Shown here: in pieces, positions 5,674 through 13,095 of the stretch
Numbering within the stretch: the stretch's first letter is position 1
How the letters are laid out: each line of letters begins with the position of its first letter
NCBI GenBank assembly: GCA_902479205.1
Contig: CABSNX010000027.1
Span: 1-13,924, forward strand
Reading direction: 5' to 3'
Source of the DNA: an uncultured Collinsella sp.
GTDB taxonomy: Bacteria > Actinomycetota > Coriobacteriia > Coriobacteriales > Coriobacteriaceae
Length of the DNA stretch: 13,924 nucleotides
The notes under the pieces: generated by a model
Seen by the model: only the letters and a program-made list of their open reading frames with translations
Told to the model about the DNA's origin: nothing
Databases searched by the model: none
Position numbers and translations under genes: made by a program

Positions 5674-6861
5674 ATGTTCAACACCATCATCATCACGGTC
5701 AAGACGCTGCTGCGCCGGCCGAGCACGTGGGTCTGGGGCGCTCTCTTTCCCATCGCGCTCTCCACGATGTTCATGTTTATGTTTGCGAACCTCAGCTCCG
5801 ACGGCACGGTCGACCCGGTGCCGGTTGCCGTCGTGGCGGACGAGGCCTGGGACGCCTCGACCTTTAAGGACGTGGCGACGTCGCTTGCCAAGGAGGGCGA
5901 CGACCAACTGCTCGAGATCCACGAGTGCGACGACGCAGCCGACGCGAACCGCGCGCTTAAGGCCGGAGAGGTCGCGGGCATCTATACGGTCGACGACGCG
6001 GGCACGCCCAAACTCACGTTGCTTTCGAGCTACGACAGCTCGCGTGCCTCATCGGTGCTCACCGACCGCAGCATTCTGGAGACGGTGGCAAGCTCGTATA
6101 CGCAAAACGCCGAGCTCATGTCCCAGATTGCCCAAGACAACCCGGCGGCGCTCGCCGACCCGGAGGCGGTTACGCGCGCCCTGTCGCTCGAGGGCGGCAC
6201 CCGTCGCGTAAGCCTGACACGCACCACGCCCGATGGCACGGTCATCTACTACTACGCGCTCTTTGGTCTGGTGGCGATGATGTCTGCCGAGTTTGCCGCC
6301 TTGAGCGTCGTCGATTTGCAGCCCAATCTGTCCGGCCTTGGCGCACGTCGCTGCGTGGGCGGCCTTTCCAAGACGGCGTCGCTGGCTGGCATCTTTGTCG
6401 GCTCGTGGCTGGTCTCCTTTGCTTCGATGGCGATTGCGATCGGCTACGTGCGCCTAGTCGTGGGCATCGACTTTGGTGGGCGCGAGGGACTGTGTTTGGT
6501 GGGCGGCGCCGCTTCCGCGCTTGCCGCCACGGGCTTGGGACTCTTTGTGGGCACGCTTCCCGTTAAGGGCGGCAAGGCGTCCAAGTCGGGCATCCTCACG
6601 AGCTTTGCCACCACGTGCGCCCTGTTCGCCGGTCTCTACGGCGAGCCGGCGATGGCGCTTGCCGACGACGTCGCCCGCGCCTGCCCGGCTGAGTGCTGGC
6701 TCAACCCCGTCAAGCTCATCTGCGACATGTTCAACCGCCTGTATTTCTTTGAGGACCTGGGCCCCTTTGCCGTTCGCGCGGGCGCACTCGTCCTGATGGC
6801 CCTGGTGTTTGTCGCCGCCGCCACGCTGATCTTTGGAAGGAGCCGCTATGAGCACCTTTAA
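5674..6861 (+). CDS. ABC-2 exporter permease, first subunit
   Basis: Integral membrane subunit of the exporter. 395 residues. One N-terminal membrane helix (about 19-40) is followed by a ~145-residue extracellular domain (about 45-190) and then five more helices: about 190-215, 230-260, 270-290, 305-325 and 368-390. This 1+5 layout with a large first loop is typical of ABC-2 (ABC2_membrane_3/YhgE-like) drug exporters. The ATG is 9 nt after the stop of the ATPase gene; the ribosome site AGGGGG overlaps that stop. The 3' end overlaps the next permease gene by 14 nt. The family assignment comes from topology and operon context, since there is little sequence motif to lean on. Confidence 0.85.
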   Translation: MFNTIIITVKTLLRRPSTWVWGALFPIALSTMFMFMFANLSSDGTVDPVPVAVVADEAWDASTFKDVATSLAKEGDDQLLEIHECDDAADANRALKAGEVAGIYTVDDAGTPKLTLLSSYDSSRASSVLTDRSILETVASSYTQNAELMSQIAQDNPAALADPEAVTRALSLEGGTRRVSLTRTTPDGTVIYYYALFGLVAMMSAEFAALSVVDLQPNLSGLGARRCVGGLSKTASLAGIFVGSWLVSFASMAIAIGYVRLVVGIDFGGREGLCLVGGAASALAATGLGLFVGTLPVKGGKASKSGILTSFATTCALFAGLYGEPAMALADDVARACPAECWLNPVKLICDMFNRLYFFEDLGPFAVRAGALVLMALVFVAAATLIFGRSRYEHL

Positions 6862-8053
6862 GACCGCGCTTCGCATGGCGCTGGCGCACCCGCTCTATCT
6901 GCTTATCTATACGGTGTTCATCTCGCTCATGGGTGTGTTTATCGCAGCATCGGTGAGCTGGAACTCGTCGCAGCTCACCGAGTACAAGCCCTACGATGCC
7001 AACGTGATCGTGGTCGATCGCGACGACAGCGATCTTTCGCGTGCGCTTACCAAGCATCTGGGTTCGCGCTTTGAGCTGGTCACGGGCGTCGACGACGACA
7101 CCTACGACCTTGCGGACGCGCTTTCCAAGAGCAACAGCGCCAAGGGCAGTGCCGACTGCGTGTTCTTTATCCCGGAGGGGTTTGAGGACGACCTCGTTGC
7201 AGCCGCCCACGCGGGGGAGTCCCTGCCCAAGCTCGATGTGACCTACGGTGCCGGAACCATGGCGGCGGCGCTTTCGTCTGCCGAGGCCTCGCGCTGGATC
7301 TCACTCGCGGGCGCTGCGGCGGCGCTTGAGCCCACTTCCTCCAACGGTGACGTTGCCAAGGCTGCCGAACATGCCGCTGCCGAGCGTGCCGAGGTCGAGA
7401 TCGAGCAGGTCAAGGTCGACTCGACGGCCGCCGCCACGCTCGAGTCGTACTTCAACTTTGGTGCGTACGCGATTATCTCGTCGGTCATCGTGTCGGTGGG
7501 GCTGGTGTTCTCGGGCATGAACGAGCCCGAGCGCGTGCGTCGTATGGATGCCGGCCCAATCTCCGAGCGCCAGCGTTCGCTTGCCGTGTTTGCGGCCGCC
7601 GCCGTACTCACCGTCTGCATCTGGTTTGTGTCGAGCATGATGGGCGTCGTGGGTTTTGCCAGCGCGGTTGCCGAGGTCGGCGTGGGCCGTGTGTGCCTGG
7701 CGCTGGCGGCGACGTTTGCCCTGGCGTGCACGCCGCTGGCCGTTGGCTTTGCCCTTTCGAGCCTGGGTGCGCGCGAGGAGCTGCTCAACGGTGTGGGCAA
7801 CCTGCTCGGTATGCTCATGACGTTTTTGGGCGGCGCCTGGATGCCGCTGTCGCTCATGGGCTCGGCTGTGCAGACGGTGGCGCATTTTGTGCCGACGTTT
7901 TGGGTGAACGACGCGATCGGCAAGGCGCTCGCCGCGGACCTGACGCCTACCGTGCTGGGTGATATCGCCTGCGATCTGGGTGTCACGGTGCTCTTTGCCG
8001 CGGCCATTGCCGCCGTAGGCCTAGCCCTCGCTCACAACAAATCCCGCGCCTAG
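6848..8053 (+). CDS. ABC-2 exporter permease, second subunit
   Basis: Second membrane subunit, presumably forming a heterodimer with the preceding permease. 401 residues with the same plan: helix 1 at about 14-37, an extracellular domain at about 40-205 that is rich in Ala, Glu and Val near its end, and five helices in the C-terminal half (including FNFGAYAIISSVIVSVGLVF, and the segment around GNLLGMLMTFLGGAWMPLSL). An upstream in-frame ATG at 6833 exists. I chose 6848 because AAGGAG (6837-6842) lies 5 nt before it and the protein then starts like its partner. The 14-nt overlap with the upstream gene implies coupled translation. The conserved ~30-nt hairpin starts 5 nt after the stop. Confidence 0.85.
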   Translation: MSTFKTALRMALAHPLYLLIYTVFISLMGVFIAASVSWNSSQLTEYKPYDANVIVVDRDDSDLSRALTKHLGSRFELVTGVDDDTYDLADALSKSNSAKGSADCVFFIPEGFEDDLVAAAHAGESLPKLDVTYGAGTMAAALSSAEASRWISLAGAAAALEPTSSNGDVAKAAEHAAAERAEVEIEQVKVDSTAAATLESYFNFGAYAIISSVIVSVGLVFSGMNEPERVRRMDAGPISERQRSLAVFAAAAVLTVCIWFVSSMMGVVGFASAVAEVGVGRVCLALAATFALACTPLAVGFALSSLGAREELLNGVGNLLGMLMTFLGGAWMPLSLMGSAVQTVAHFVPTFWVNDAIGKALAADLTPTVLGDIACDLGVTVLFAAAIAAVGLALAHNKSRA

Positions 8054-8058
8054 CCACC

Positions 8059-8088
8059 TAGTCATTTAAGAGCGTCCCCAATGACTAG
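8059..8088 (+). terminator. Conserved hairpin element, copy 1 (3' end of ABC-2 operon)
   Basis: The arms TAGTCATT (8059-8066) and AATGACTA (8080-8087) pair perfectly around a 13-nt loop, TAAGAGCGTCCCC. A near-identical element lies at 11568-11597 after the other exporter, where the arm base A-T is replaced by G-C on both sides. A separate perfect hairpin CTGAAA-TAAA-TTTCAG follows at 8090-8105. No long U-tract follows, so terminator, 3'-end stabiliser or protein-binding site are all possible. Confidence 0.65.
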
Positions 8089-8089
8089 T

Positions 8090-8105
8090 CTGAAATAAAT
8101 TTCAG
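8090..8105 (+). terminator. Small perfect hairpin CTGAAA-TAAA-TTTCAG
   Basis: A six-base-pair stem with a four-base loop lies directly behind conserved hairpin copy 1. It is AT-rich compared with its surroundings. It may help terminate the ABC-2 operon or be part of the upstream region of the next operon. It has no counterpart after hairpin copy 2. Confidence 0.4.
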
Positions 8106-8134
8106 GCCTCGCCCCAAAATAGTTCGCCAAGGTT

Positions 8135-8143
8135 TACTATAAC
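8135..8143 (+). promoter_or_regulatory. Possible -10 region for MacB/FtsX operon
   Basis: TACTATAAC contains overlapping -10-like hexamers (TACTAT, TATAAC) 27-32 nt before the ATPase ATG, in an AT-rich patch between two GC-rich genes. No convincing -35 hexamer is at 16-19 nt upstream. The placement after a terminator-like structure supports an independent promoter for the second exporter. Confidence 0.3.
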
Positions 8144-8169
8144 GCTCATAAAGTAGTACGAGGCTAACA

Positions 8170-8895
8170 ATGGGGGATACCATGGCAACGCAGGAAGCCT
8201 ACGTCCAGGTTAAGGATCTCAAAAAGCACTACGGCGACGGTGATGCGCGCCTGACGGTGCTTGACGGCATCGACACGTCCATCAACCGCGGCGAGATCTG
8301 CGTCATGCTGGGGCCTTCGGGTTCGGGCAAGTCCACGTTTCTTAACCTGATCGGCGGCTTGGAGGATGCCGACGCCGGCTCTATTCTGGTGGACGGCTGC
8401 GACCTCACCACGCTCAACGCCGGCGACCTGGGCGAGTATCGCCGCCGTGAGCTGGGCTTTGTCTTTCAGTTCTACAACCTGGTGCCCGATCTCACCATCA
8501 AGGAAAACATCGAGGTCACGGCGCACCTGTCCAAAAAGCCGCTCAACATCGACGACCTGCTGCGTTCGCTGGGCCTCTACGAGCACCGCAACAAGTTCCC
8601 GCGTCAGGTCTCGGGCGGCCAGCAGCAGCGTTGCGCCATCGGCCGCGCACTCGTCAAAAACCCGGGTCTGCTGCTGTGCGACGAACCCACGGGCGCGCTC
8701 GACTACAAGACGTCCAAGGAAATCCTACAGCTCATGGAGGATGTCAATCACGAGTACGGCTGCACCATCATCATCGTCACGCACAACGCCGCCATCGCGC
8801 GCATGGCAAATCGCGTGCTGCGCCTGCGCGACGGGCGCATCGTCGAGGATGAGCTCAACGAGTCGCCCGTCGCGGCCGCCGAGCTCGATTGGTAG
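8170..8895 (+). CDS. MacB/LolD-type ABC transporter ATP-binding protein
   Basis: ATPase of an FtsX/MacB-type (type VII) ABC system, which works by mechanotransmission or lipid/peptide extraction rather than by a classical channel. 241 residues. Walker A is GPSGSGKST (48-56), the Q-loop Gln is at 100 (FVFQFYNL), the signature is VSGGQQQR (147-154), Walker B is LLLCDEP with Asp171-Glu172, the D-loop is GALD, and the switch is His205 (VTHN). These are textbook for the MacB/LolD/BceA group. GAGG (8160-8163) is 6 nt before the ATG at 8170. An ATG at 8182 is an alternative, with GGGGG just before it. The stop is 8 nt before the permease ATG. Confidence 0.93.
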   Translation: MGDTMATQEAYVQVKDLKKHYGDGDARLTVLDGIDTSINRGEICVMLGPSGSGKSTFLNLIGGLEDADAGSILVDGCDLTTLNAGDLGEYRRRELGFVFQFYNLVPDLTIKENIEVTAHLSKKPLNIDDLLRSLGLYEHRNKFPRQVSGGQQQRCAIGRALVKNPGLLLCDEPTGALDYKTSKEILQLMEDVNHEYGCTIIIVTHNAAIARMANRVLRLRDGRIVEDELNESPVAAAELDW

Positions 8896-8903
8896 GCGGC
8901 GCT

Positions 8904-11570
8904 ATGACACCTCTCGCAAAACGTCTCCCGCGCGAGCTGCGTCGCAATATCGGCAAGTACCTGGGCATCTTTTTGCTTATGTGCGGAAGCATCGCCCTTA
9001 CCTCGGGCTTTTTGCTCGCGGCCCACTCCATCGGTTGCCTTATCGACGACATGCGCGATGCGTACACGATTGAGGACGGCCGCGTGACCACCTCCTTCGA
9101 GGCCACCGACGAGCAGCTCAAGGCTGCCGAAGACGCAGCCAGCGACGTCGGCGGCGTCACGCTCTACAAGAATTTCTCCATCGACGCCATCATCAAAAAG
9201 ACCGCCGGCGACGACGGCACCAAGCGCACGCTGCGCACCTATGCGCACCGCACCAAGGTCGATATCGCGTCCTACTGTGAGGGCAAGGAGCCCAAGACGG
9301 ACGATGAGGTGGCCATCGACCGTGTCTTCGCCACCAACAACAACCTCGCCGTGGGCGATAAGGTTGAGCTTGAGGGCCGCACCTACACCATCTGCGGCAT
9401 CATGACCCAGCCCGATAGCCAGGCGCTGTTCCTCAACAATTCGGACTTTACGGTGAACACCATCACGTACGGCGTGGCCGAGGTCACCGATGCCGGCTTT
9501 GCCGCGCTCGAGGATGCCGGTGGCGCACCCGCCTACACCTACTCCTTCACCTTTGCCGATCGCGATCTCTCCACTGCAGACCGCATCGACGCCGAGCAGG
9601 ATATGGTAGAAGCGCTCACCGATGCCGATGCACGCGTGGACGATCTGACCGACGCCGATTCCAACCAGGGCATTGGCTATGCGCGCGACGACGTGGACGG
9701 CGACTCCATGATGTGGATGACGCTGCTCGACATCATCATCGTGATCATGGCGTTCGTCTTTGTGGTCCTTACCGACGCCACCATCGAGGAGGAGAGCGCC
9801 ATCATCGGCACGTTGCTCGCCAGCGGCTATCGTCAACGCGAGATCGTGCTGCACTACCTTGCGCTTCCCGCCATCGTGGGCGTGGTCGCGGCGCTTTTGG
9901 GCACTGCGCTCGGCATTGCGTTCTTTACCGAGCCCATGCGCAGCCTCTATTACGGGTCGTACAGCCTGCCGCCCTTCCAGGTGTACTGGAGCTGGGAGAT
10001 CTTTGTGAAGTGCGCCGTGGTTCCCGCCGCCGCGCTCATCCTCATCACGCTGGTGGGTCTGCTTCGCAAAATGGGTAAGACCCCGTTGCAGTTCCTTCGT
10101 CACGAGGCGAGTGGCAAATCGGGCACCAAGCGCGGCATGCAACTGCCGGAGCGCATGGGCTTTGTCTCGCGCTTCCGCCTGCGTATCTTCCTGCGCAACC
10201 TGGGCAACTTCGCCACGCTCTTCGTGGGCATCGCGTTTGCCTCGCTGCTGCTGCTCTTTGGCCTGGCGATTCTGCCCACGATGACGCACTACGCGGACAA
10301 CCTCGAGACGAGCCTGGTCGCCGAGCACCAGTACACGCTCAAGGCTCCGCTGGAGCTCGAGGGCACTGCCGAGGAGCGCGAGCAGTGGTCAGCACTCGAG
10401 CGCTTGCAGTCGGTTGACGGCGCGCTGCTTTCTGCCGCTCAGGATGCCGATGACGAGCTTGACGACGCGGCCGATGCGGCGCAGACGGCAGCCGATGCCG
10501 CGACCGCATCTCCGTCTGCCGAGAGCCTGGCCGCGGCGCAGGATGCGCTTGCCAAGGTCCAGGACAAGAAGGGTGCGCTCTACGCGCGCCTCGATGATCT
10601 TGCCGATGCCCTCGGCTGCGACCGCGATGAGGCTATCGACCTGATTGACAAGGCCTCTAAGATCGACACTGACAACGACGATATCCACCCGGTCAATACG
10701 ACCGATAACGACGCGGGTGCAATCGCGCAGGCCGAGAAATACGCCGTTTACCAGCTGCAATACGACCGCGGCGACGGAAATGGGCAGGAGACGATTTCCG
10801 TCTACGGCATCTCGCCCGATTCGCGCTATTGGAAAGACCTCAACGTCGGCGATGGACGCGTCGTCTTTGGCGGCGGTCTGCTCGATAAGTTTGGCTGGAG
10901 CGAGGGCCAGAAGGTTACGCTCGGCGACAAGTACGAGGGCGAGCATTATTCCCTTGAGTACGCGGGCAAGGGCTGTGCCTGGGGCTCCAAGTCGGACATG
11001 AATATCTATATGAGCATCGATGACTTTAACGAGCTGTTCGGCAACGATGCCGCCTACTTTAACGGCTATGCGAGCGATGAGAAGCTCGGCCTCGATGCTC
11101 GTTACTTTGCCGGCGACACCACGCCCGACGACATGCGCGCCGTGGGCGACCAGTTCATCGGCATGATGAGCAAAATGATCGGCATGATGGTCGGGCTCGC
11201 GGTGTTTATCTTCCTGCTGTTTATGTACCTGCTGACCAAGGCTGTGATCGACCACAGCGCCCGTTCGATCAGCTACATGAAAGTCTTTGGCTATCGCGAT
11301 AGCGAGATCTCGCATCTGTACATCCGCTCGATCACGCTGTGCGTGGTGGCGTCGCTCGTGCTGAGCCTGCCGGTCATTATTGGCTCGCTCACGGCCATCT
11401 TCCGCTCGATGCTGCTCGCCTACAACGGCAATATCGAGATCTACGTGCCCGCTTGGTCCATGGTTGCATGCGTCGGCATTGGCTTTGCGACCTACCTGGT
11501 CGTGGCGCTGCTACACACGCGTTCTATCAAGCGCGTCAGCCTAGCCGAGGCCCTTAAAGTCCAAGAGTAG
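8904..11570 (+). CDS. Large FtsX-family ABC permease with extracellular helical insert
   Basis: Membrane partner of the preceding ATPase. 888 residues with two FtsX units: helix 1 at about 18-42, a first extracellular domain at about 45-265, helices 2-4 at about 268-293, 315-345 and 366-388, helix 5 at about 431-458, a second extracellular domain at about 459-755, and helices 6-8 at about 760-785, 811-833 and 850-872. The second extracellular domain opens with a ~100-residue Ala/Asp/Glu-rich stretch (about 491-596), probably a helical hairpin or coiled coil, ending in an Asp-rich patch (DTDNDD). A TTG at 8889 would add five residues; the ATG at 8904 is preferred. The stop TAG forms the first bases of the conserved hairpin copy 2. 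The substrate is unknown; antimicrobial-peptide resistance or envelope maintenance is plausible from the family. Confidence 0.9.
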   Translation: MTPLAKRLPRELRRNIGKYLGIFLLMCGSIALTSGFLLAAHSIGCLIDDMRDAYTIEDGRVTTSFEATDEQLKAAEDAASDVGGVTLYKNFSIDAIIKKTAGDDGTKRTLRTYAHRTKVDIASYCEGKEPKTDDEVAIDRVFATNNNLAVGDKVELEGRTYTICGIMTQPDSQALFLNNSDFTVNTITYGVAEVTDAGFAALEDAGGAPAYTYSFTFADRDLSTADRIDAEQDMVEALTDADARVDDLTDADSNQGIGYARDDVDGDSMMWMTLLDIIIVIMAFVFVVLTDATIEEESAIIGTLLASGYRQREIVLHYLALPAIVGVVAALLGTALGIAFFTEPMRSLYYGSYSLPPFQVYWSWEIFVKCAVVPAAALILITLVGLLRKMGKTPLQFLRHEASGKSGTKRGMQLPERMGFVSRFRLRIFLRNLGNFATLFVGIAFASLLLLFGLAILPTMTHYADNLETSLVAEHQYTLKAPLELEGTAEEREQWSALERLQSVDGALLSAAQDADDELDDAADAAQTAADAATASPSAESLAAAQDALAKVQDKKGALYARLDDLADALGCDRDEAIDLIDKASKIDTDNDDIHPVNTTDNDAGAIAQAEKYAVYQLQYDRGDGNGQETISVYGISPDSRYWKDLNVGDGRVVFGGGLLDKFGWSEGQKVTLGDKYEGEHYSLEYAGKGCAWGSKSDMNIYMSIDDFNELFGNDAAYFNGYASDEKLGLDARYFAGDTTPDDMRAVGDQFIGMMSKMIGMMVGLAVFIFLLFMYLLTKAVIDHSARSISYMKVFGYRDSEISHLYIRSITLCVVASLVLSLPVIIGSLTAIFRSMLLAYNGNIEIYVPAWSMVACVGIGFATYLVVALLHTRSIKRVSLAEALKVQE

Positions 11571-11597
11571 TCGTTTAAGAACCTCCCCAACGACTAG
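11568..11597 (+). terminator. Conserved hairpin element, copy 2 (3' end of MacB/FtsX operon)
   Basis: The arms TAGTCGTT (11568-11575) and AACGACTA (11589-11596) pair perfectly around a 13-nt loop, TAAGAACCTCCCC. The first three bases are the stop codon of the permease gene. Compared with copy 1 (8059-8088) the two arms carry a compensatory A-T to G-C change and the loop differs at two positions. GTTT follows, with no longer U-tract. A structured 3'-end signal is likely; the mechanism is not known. Confidence 0.65.
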
Positions 11598-11606
11598 GTT
11601 TCGCGC

Positions 11607-11637
11607 TTGACTTTGACCCTACTTTAACGGGTACCAT
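11607..11637 (+). promoter_or_regulatory. Candidate promoter of DUF362 gene
   Basis: TTGACT (11607-11612) and TACCAT (11632-11637) resemble -35 and -10 boxes with a 19-nt spacer, slightly long. A second TTGACC overlaps downstream (11613-11618) but has no partner. Transcription would start near 11643, at the first base of a ten-codon leader ORF. Confidence 0.4.
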
Positions 11638-11642
11638 CCTCT

Positions 11643-11675
11643 ATGTCTGTAACGCCATATAGACCGAGGGGATAG
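11643..11675 (+). CDS. Ten-codon upstream ORF before DUF362 gene
   Basis: ATG to TAG encodes MSVTPYRPRG. It ends 4 nt before the ATG of the DUF362 gene, and the GAGGGG ribosome site of that gene (11666-11671) lies inside it. The ORF has no ribosome site of its own but would begin at the predicted transcription start, as in leaderless translation. It may couple or modulate translation of the next gene. Such a short ORF can be chance. Confidence 0.3.
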   Translation: MSVTPYRPRG

Positions 11676-11679
11676 ATCT

Positions 11680-12885
11680 ATGACCGCAACTGCACCCGCA
11701 GCACCCGCTAAGGTATACTTCACCAACTTGCGCACGCATGCTCGCGAGAGCCAGCTCGACAAGCTCAAGCGCCTCATACGTCACGCCGGTATCGAGCAGA
11801 TCGACTTTGAGAACAAGTTCGTCGCCATCAAGATTCACTTTGGCGAGCTGGGCAATTTGAGCTTTTTGCGCCCCAACTACGCCCGCGCCGTCGCGGATGT
11901 CGTGAAGGAGCTGGGAGGCAAGCCCTTCCTCACCGACTGCAATACGCTCTATGTGGGTAGCCGCAAAAACGCGCTCGAGCACATCGATACCGCCTACCAG
12001 AACGGTTTTACCCCGTATGCCACGGGCTGCCAGATCATCATCGCCGACGGCCTCAAGGGCACCGACGAGGCACTCGTCCCGGTCGAGGGCGGCGAGTACG
12101 TGCGCGAGGCCAAGATCGGTCAGGCTCTCATGGACGCCGATATCGTGATCAGCCTCACCCACTTTAAGGGCCATGAGCAGGCCGGTTTTGGCGGTGCCAT
12201 GAAGAACCTGGGCATGGGAGGCGGCAGCCGTGCCGGCAAGATGGAGCAGCATGCCGCCGGCAAGCCGAACGTCGCGACCGAGCACTGCGTTGGCTGCCAT
12301 GCCTGCGAAAAGATCTGCGCGCACAACGCTGTCTCGTTCGACGACACCCGCGAGCGCGAGCTTGCCAGCGGCGCTACTCGCACGGTGCACGTGGCCGCCA
12401 TCGACCACGATCGCTGCGTGGGCTGCGGCCGCTGCATCGGCGTGTGCAACCAGGACGCCATCAAGCCCGGCCATGACGCCGCGGCCGACGTGCTCAACTG
12501 CAAGATCGCCGAGTACACCAAGGCCGTCGTCGACGGCCGCCCGAGCTTCCACATTTCGCTCGCCATGGATATCAGCCCCAACTGCGATTGCCATCCCGAA
12601 AACGACACGCCTATCGTCAACGATATCGGTATGTTCGCGAGCTTCGACCCGGTCGCCATCGACCAGGCCTGCGCCGATGCCGTCATGGCATCCGAGCCGC
12701 TGCCCAACACCGAGCTCACCGATAGCGCGGCCAAGATGGAACATAACCACGAGCATCTGGAGGGCGAGCAGGCCAAGGATCCCTTCTGCATCACGCATCC
12801 CGACACCGACTGGCGCGCCTGTATCGCACACGCCGAGAAGATCGGCCTGGGCACGAGCAAGTACGAGCTCATCGAGGTCAAGTAG
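11680..12885 (+). CDS. DUF362 protein with two [4Fe-4S] ferredoxin clusters
   Basis: Cytoplasmic iron-sulfur protein of the DUF362 family, function not established. 401 residues. The N-terminal DUF362 part (about 10-195) includes the family patterns KIHFGE and THFKGHEQAGFGGAMKNLGMG (start about 160). A ferredoxin module follows with Cys203, 206, 209, 213 and Cys246, 249, 252, 256. The second half resumes DUF362 sequence with CDCH (302-305) and the segment GMFASFDPVAIDQA (318-331). There is no signal peptide or membrane helix. A histidine patch HNHEH (355-359) and further Cys370 and Cys381 could bind more metal. Ribosome site GAGGGG is 8 nt before the ATG. It appears to be a single-gene transcript. 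A role in anaerobic electron transfer or cofactor assembly is inference. Confidence 0.9.
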   Translation: MTATAPAAPAKVYFTNLRTHARESQLDKLKRLIRHAGIEQIDFENKFVAIKIHFGELGNLSFLRPNYARAVADVVKELGGKPFLTDCNTLYVGSRKNALEHIDTAYQNGFTPYATGCQIIIADGLKGTDEALVPVEGGEYVREAKIGQALMDADIVISLTHFKGHEQAGFGGAMKNLGMGGGSRAGKMEQHAAGKPNVATEHCVGCHACEKICAHNAVSFDDTRERELASGATRTVHVAAIDHDRCVGCGRCIGVCNQDAIKPGHDAAADVLNCKIAEYTKAVVDGRPSFHISLAMDISPNCDCHPENDTPIVNDIGMFASFDPVAIDQACADAVMASEPLPNTELTDSAAKMEHNHEHLEGEQAKDPFCITHPDTDWRACIAHAEKIGLGTSKYELIEVK

Positions 12886-12908
12886 CGCCTGTCTATCGGA
12901 CATATCAA

Positions 12909-12923
12909 GCGCTTTTGTAGCGC
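12909..12923 (+). repeat. Small hairpin GCGCT-TTTGT-AGCGC
   Basis: A five-base-pair stem with a five-base loop lies 24 nt after the DUF362 stop and before the main terminator hairpin. It may assist 3'-end formation. It is short enough to be chance. Confidence 0.3.
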
Positions 12924-12933
12924 AACGTTAGCA

Positions 12934-12970
12934 AAAGCCGCCCGTGAGCACAGCGCTCGCGGGCGGCTTT
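12934..12970 (+). terminator. Strong hairpin terminator after DUF362 gene
   Basis: A 16-bp stem (AAAGCCGCCCGTGAGC with GCTCGCGGGCGGCTTT, one T-G wobble) encloses an ACAGC loop. The 5' A-run and 3' CTTT are typical of a bidirectional intrinsic terminator. The U-tract is cut short at TTT because the left arm of the next palindromic element begins two bases later. Confidence 0.8.
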
Positions 12971-12971
12971 C

Positions 12972-13095
12972 CGGAAGTATGCGGCAAATTTCGAGACCGC
13001 CGAGCACACGACATTTTTCGGCAACAAAACCCCTGATAAATTGTTGGTAAAACTGTGGTCTGGTCGGCAGTTCCAGATTTTGCCGCATACTTCCG
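12972..13095. repeat. Palindromic intergenic element C (124 bp)
   Basis: The terminal arms CGGAAGTATGCGGCAAA (12972-12988) and its exact reverse complement (13079-13095) form a perfect 17-bp inverted repeat. It extends imperfectly to 32 bp (12972-13003 with 13064-13095) and regains a perfect GCCGA at the inner edge. The AT-rich centre contains CAACAA (13022-13027) against TTGTTG (13041-13046). No gene is seen. It lies between convergent genes, like units A and B, but its sequence is unrelated to theirs. I find no clear target-site duplication. Confidence 0.75.

Noticed and set aside
4654..5922. Long minus-strand open frame (422 aa) opposite the ABC ATPase gene
   Set aside because: It is the GC-rich antisense shadow of a clear ATPase gene with all motifs, and shows only low-complexity Ala/Asp/His sequence. 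The same applies to 8748-10328, 897-1910, 10389-11315 and 11641-12903.
8889..8903. TTG start for the FtsX permease
   Set aside because: It adds only five residues, overlaps the ATPase gene and has no better ribosome site than the ATG at 8904.
11581..11588. ACCTCCCC in the loop of hairpin copy 2 as a mimic of the 16S anti-Shine-Dalgarno sequence
   Set aside because: Copy 1 reads GCGTCCCC at this place, so the match is not conserved even between the two copies in this window.
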